From: Candidatus Delongbacteria bacterium | GTDB lineage: Bacteria > Bacteroidota > Bacteroidia > Bacteroidales > ML635J-15 | Direction of reading: 5' to 3' | Length of the DNA stretch: 6,476 bases | NCBI GenBank assembly: GCA_027858215.1 | Contig: JAQIDD010000352.1 | Span: 1 to 6,476, forward strand | In this document: piece after piece, positions 5,727-6,476 of the stretch | How positions within the stretch are numbered: the stretch's first letter is position 1 | How the letters are laid out: every line of letters starts with the position of its first letter | Notes under the pieces: model-generated | Seen by the model: the letters and a program-made list of their open reading frames with translations, nothing else | Database searches by the model: none | What the model was told of the DNA's origin: nothing | Translations under genes and position numbers: made by a program

Positions 5727-6476
5727 TTAATTATGAAATATTTTATATGTTAAAGTCTTATCATTTAAATAAATGTTTAGGATATATAATCCTACAGGAA
5801 GTCCTTTCAGGCTTATTTTATTTCTGTCCGATGAGTATGTTTTTATTTTTTCCCCTGAAGTATCATATAGGACTATTTCTTGAATGTTTATATTATCCCC
5901 CATTTTCTTAATATAAAGATAATTTTCTGAAGGATTCGGGAAAATTTGTAAATCTTTTGATTTATGTTTTTCAATAATATAAAAATCAAATGCTCCTACA
6001 GTACCTGGTTGTGCAAATGAATATAAATTGCTTTCATAAAAAAAATTAGCCATTTCCAATGCGTTACCTGTAGATTGGTTTGTACATTCCAATGTATAAA
6101 CTAGCGGCATATAAATATTATTGCCTAATATGGTAACATTATGAGCGTTTGCCATACTGTCAAGTAATGCAACATCATTTTCATGTAAAATTTTAACATA
6201 GAACAATCTTGAAATACCTATAGTGTCTCCATTTGTTGTATAAAATGGTCCAATATAATTGATATAAGGATTATTTTCTAAAGCTGATTCGTCAATGCTA
6301 TCCTGGCTTTCAATGATAGCATATTGTTTCTCAGTTAATGTGCTGTCATATACGTTTATTATGTTTAATGTATTTGTCTGGGTAAAATAAATAACCGATA
6401 AATTGGTGTTATCTAAAGCATCAATTAATTCACTTTCACTCGTGATTGTGCTATCCACCACAATAAACTTTTTCTT
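5727..6476 (-). CDS. T9SS-secreted protein with S8-propeptide-like region, 5' end outside window
   Basis: The frame is open from the right edge (codons KKKFIVVDS) to TAA at 5729-5727, so 249 C-terminal residues are visible. The GTG at 6461 is probably an internal valine rather than the start. Residues about 176-249 form a type A T9SS sorting tail: LQIFPNPSENYLYI, then IVLYDTSGEKI, ISLKGLPVGLYILNI and a final basic YKIFHN. Such tails direct proteins through the outer membrane, after which the tail is normally cleaved, often with attachment to the surface. Residues about 89-165 (SRLFYVKIL, LDSMANAHNVTILGNN, MPLVYTLECT, GNALEMANFFYES, FAQP) resemble, from memory, the propeptide of Bacteroidota subtilisin-like S8 proteases. 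The Asp, His and Ser motifs of a subtilase are absent, and the propeptide-like part runs straight into the sorting tail. It could be a free propeptide-type inhibitor or chaperone, a deletion product, or an adhesin-like protein. The sequence is visibly more AT-rich than parC and parE. Confidence 0.82.
   Translation of the reverse strand, partial: KKKFIVVDSTITSESELIDALDNTNLSVIYFTQTNTLNIINVYDSTLTEKQYAIIESQDSIDESALENNPYINYIGPFYTTNGDTIGISRLFYVKILHENDVALLDSMANAHNVTILGNNIYMPLVYTLECTNQSTGNALEMANFFYESNLYSFAQPGTVGAFDFYIIEKHKSKDLQIFPNPSENYLYIKKMGDNINIQEIVLYDTSGEKIKTYSSDRNKISLKGLPVGLYILNIYLNDKTLTYKIFHN

Overview
The window looks like chromosomal DNA from a member of the Bacteroidota, probably Bacteroidales-like. 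Three things point there: a protein ending in a type IX secretion (T9SS) type A sorting tail, which is characteristic of this phylum; ParE and ParC sequences of the Bacteroidota topoisomerase IV type; and gene starts that lack a clear Shine-Dalgarno sequence. The species cannot be named from the sequence alone.

Layout from left to right. (1) Positions 1-201, plus strand: the C-terminal end of a hexapeptide-repeat (left-handed beta-helix) acyltransferase-like protein. (2) Positions 202-413: a gap between convergent genes. Most of it is a 132-bp sequence (198-329) bounded by 35-bp imperfect inverted repeats, resembling a MITE or IS relic; a short hairpin lies at 375-397. (3) Positions 414-5537, minus strand: parE, then parC, then aroK. 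They encode the two subunits of DNA topoisomerase IV and shikimate kinase. parC and aroK overlap by one base (TGATG) and are probably translationally coupled. parE and parC are separated by 178 bp of AT-rich DNA containing inverted and direct repeats, so parC-aroK may also have its own promoter or control site. (4) Positions 5538-5726: the parE upstream region, with a good match to the Bacteroidota -7 promoter element. (5) Positions 5727-6476, minus strand: a secreted T9SS cargo protein, open at the right edge. Its middle resembles the propeptide of Bacteroidota subtilisin-like (S8) proteases, but no catalytic domain lies between that region and the sorting tail.

ParE (ATPase and TOPRIM) and ParC (DNA breakage-reunion) form the A2B2 enzyme that unlinks daughter chromosomes. 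AroK makes shikimate-3-phosphate for aromatic amino acid synthesis, and its link to topoisomerase IV is by operon position rather than pathway. No tRNA, rRNA, CRISPR array or complete transposase gene was seen. The core of the window is ordinary housekeeping DNA. The less ordinary parts are the inverted-repeat element at 198-329 and the propeptide-like secreted protein at the right edge.
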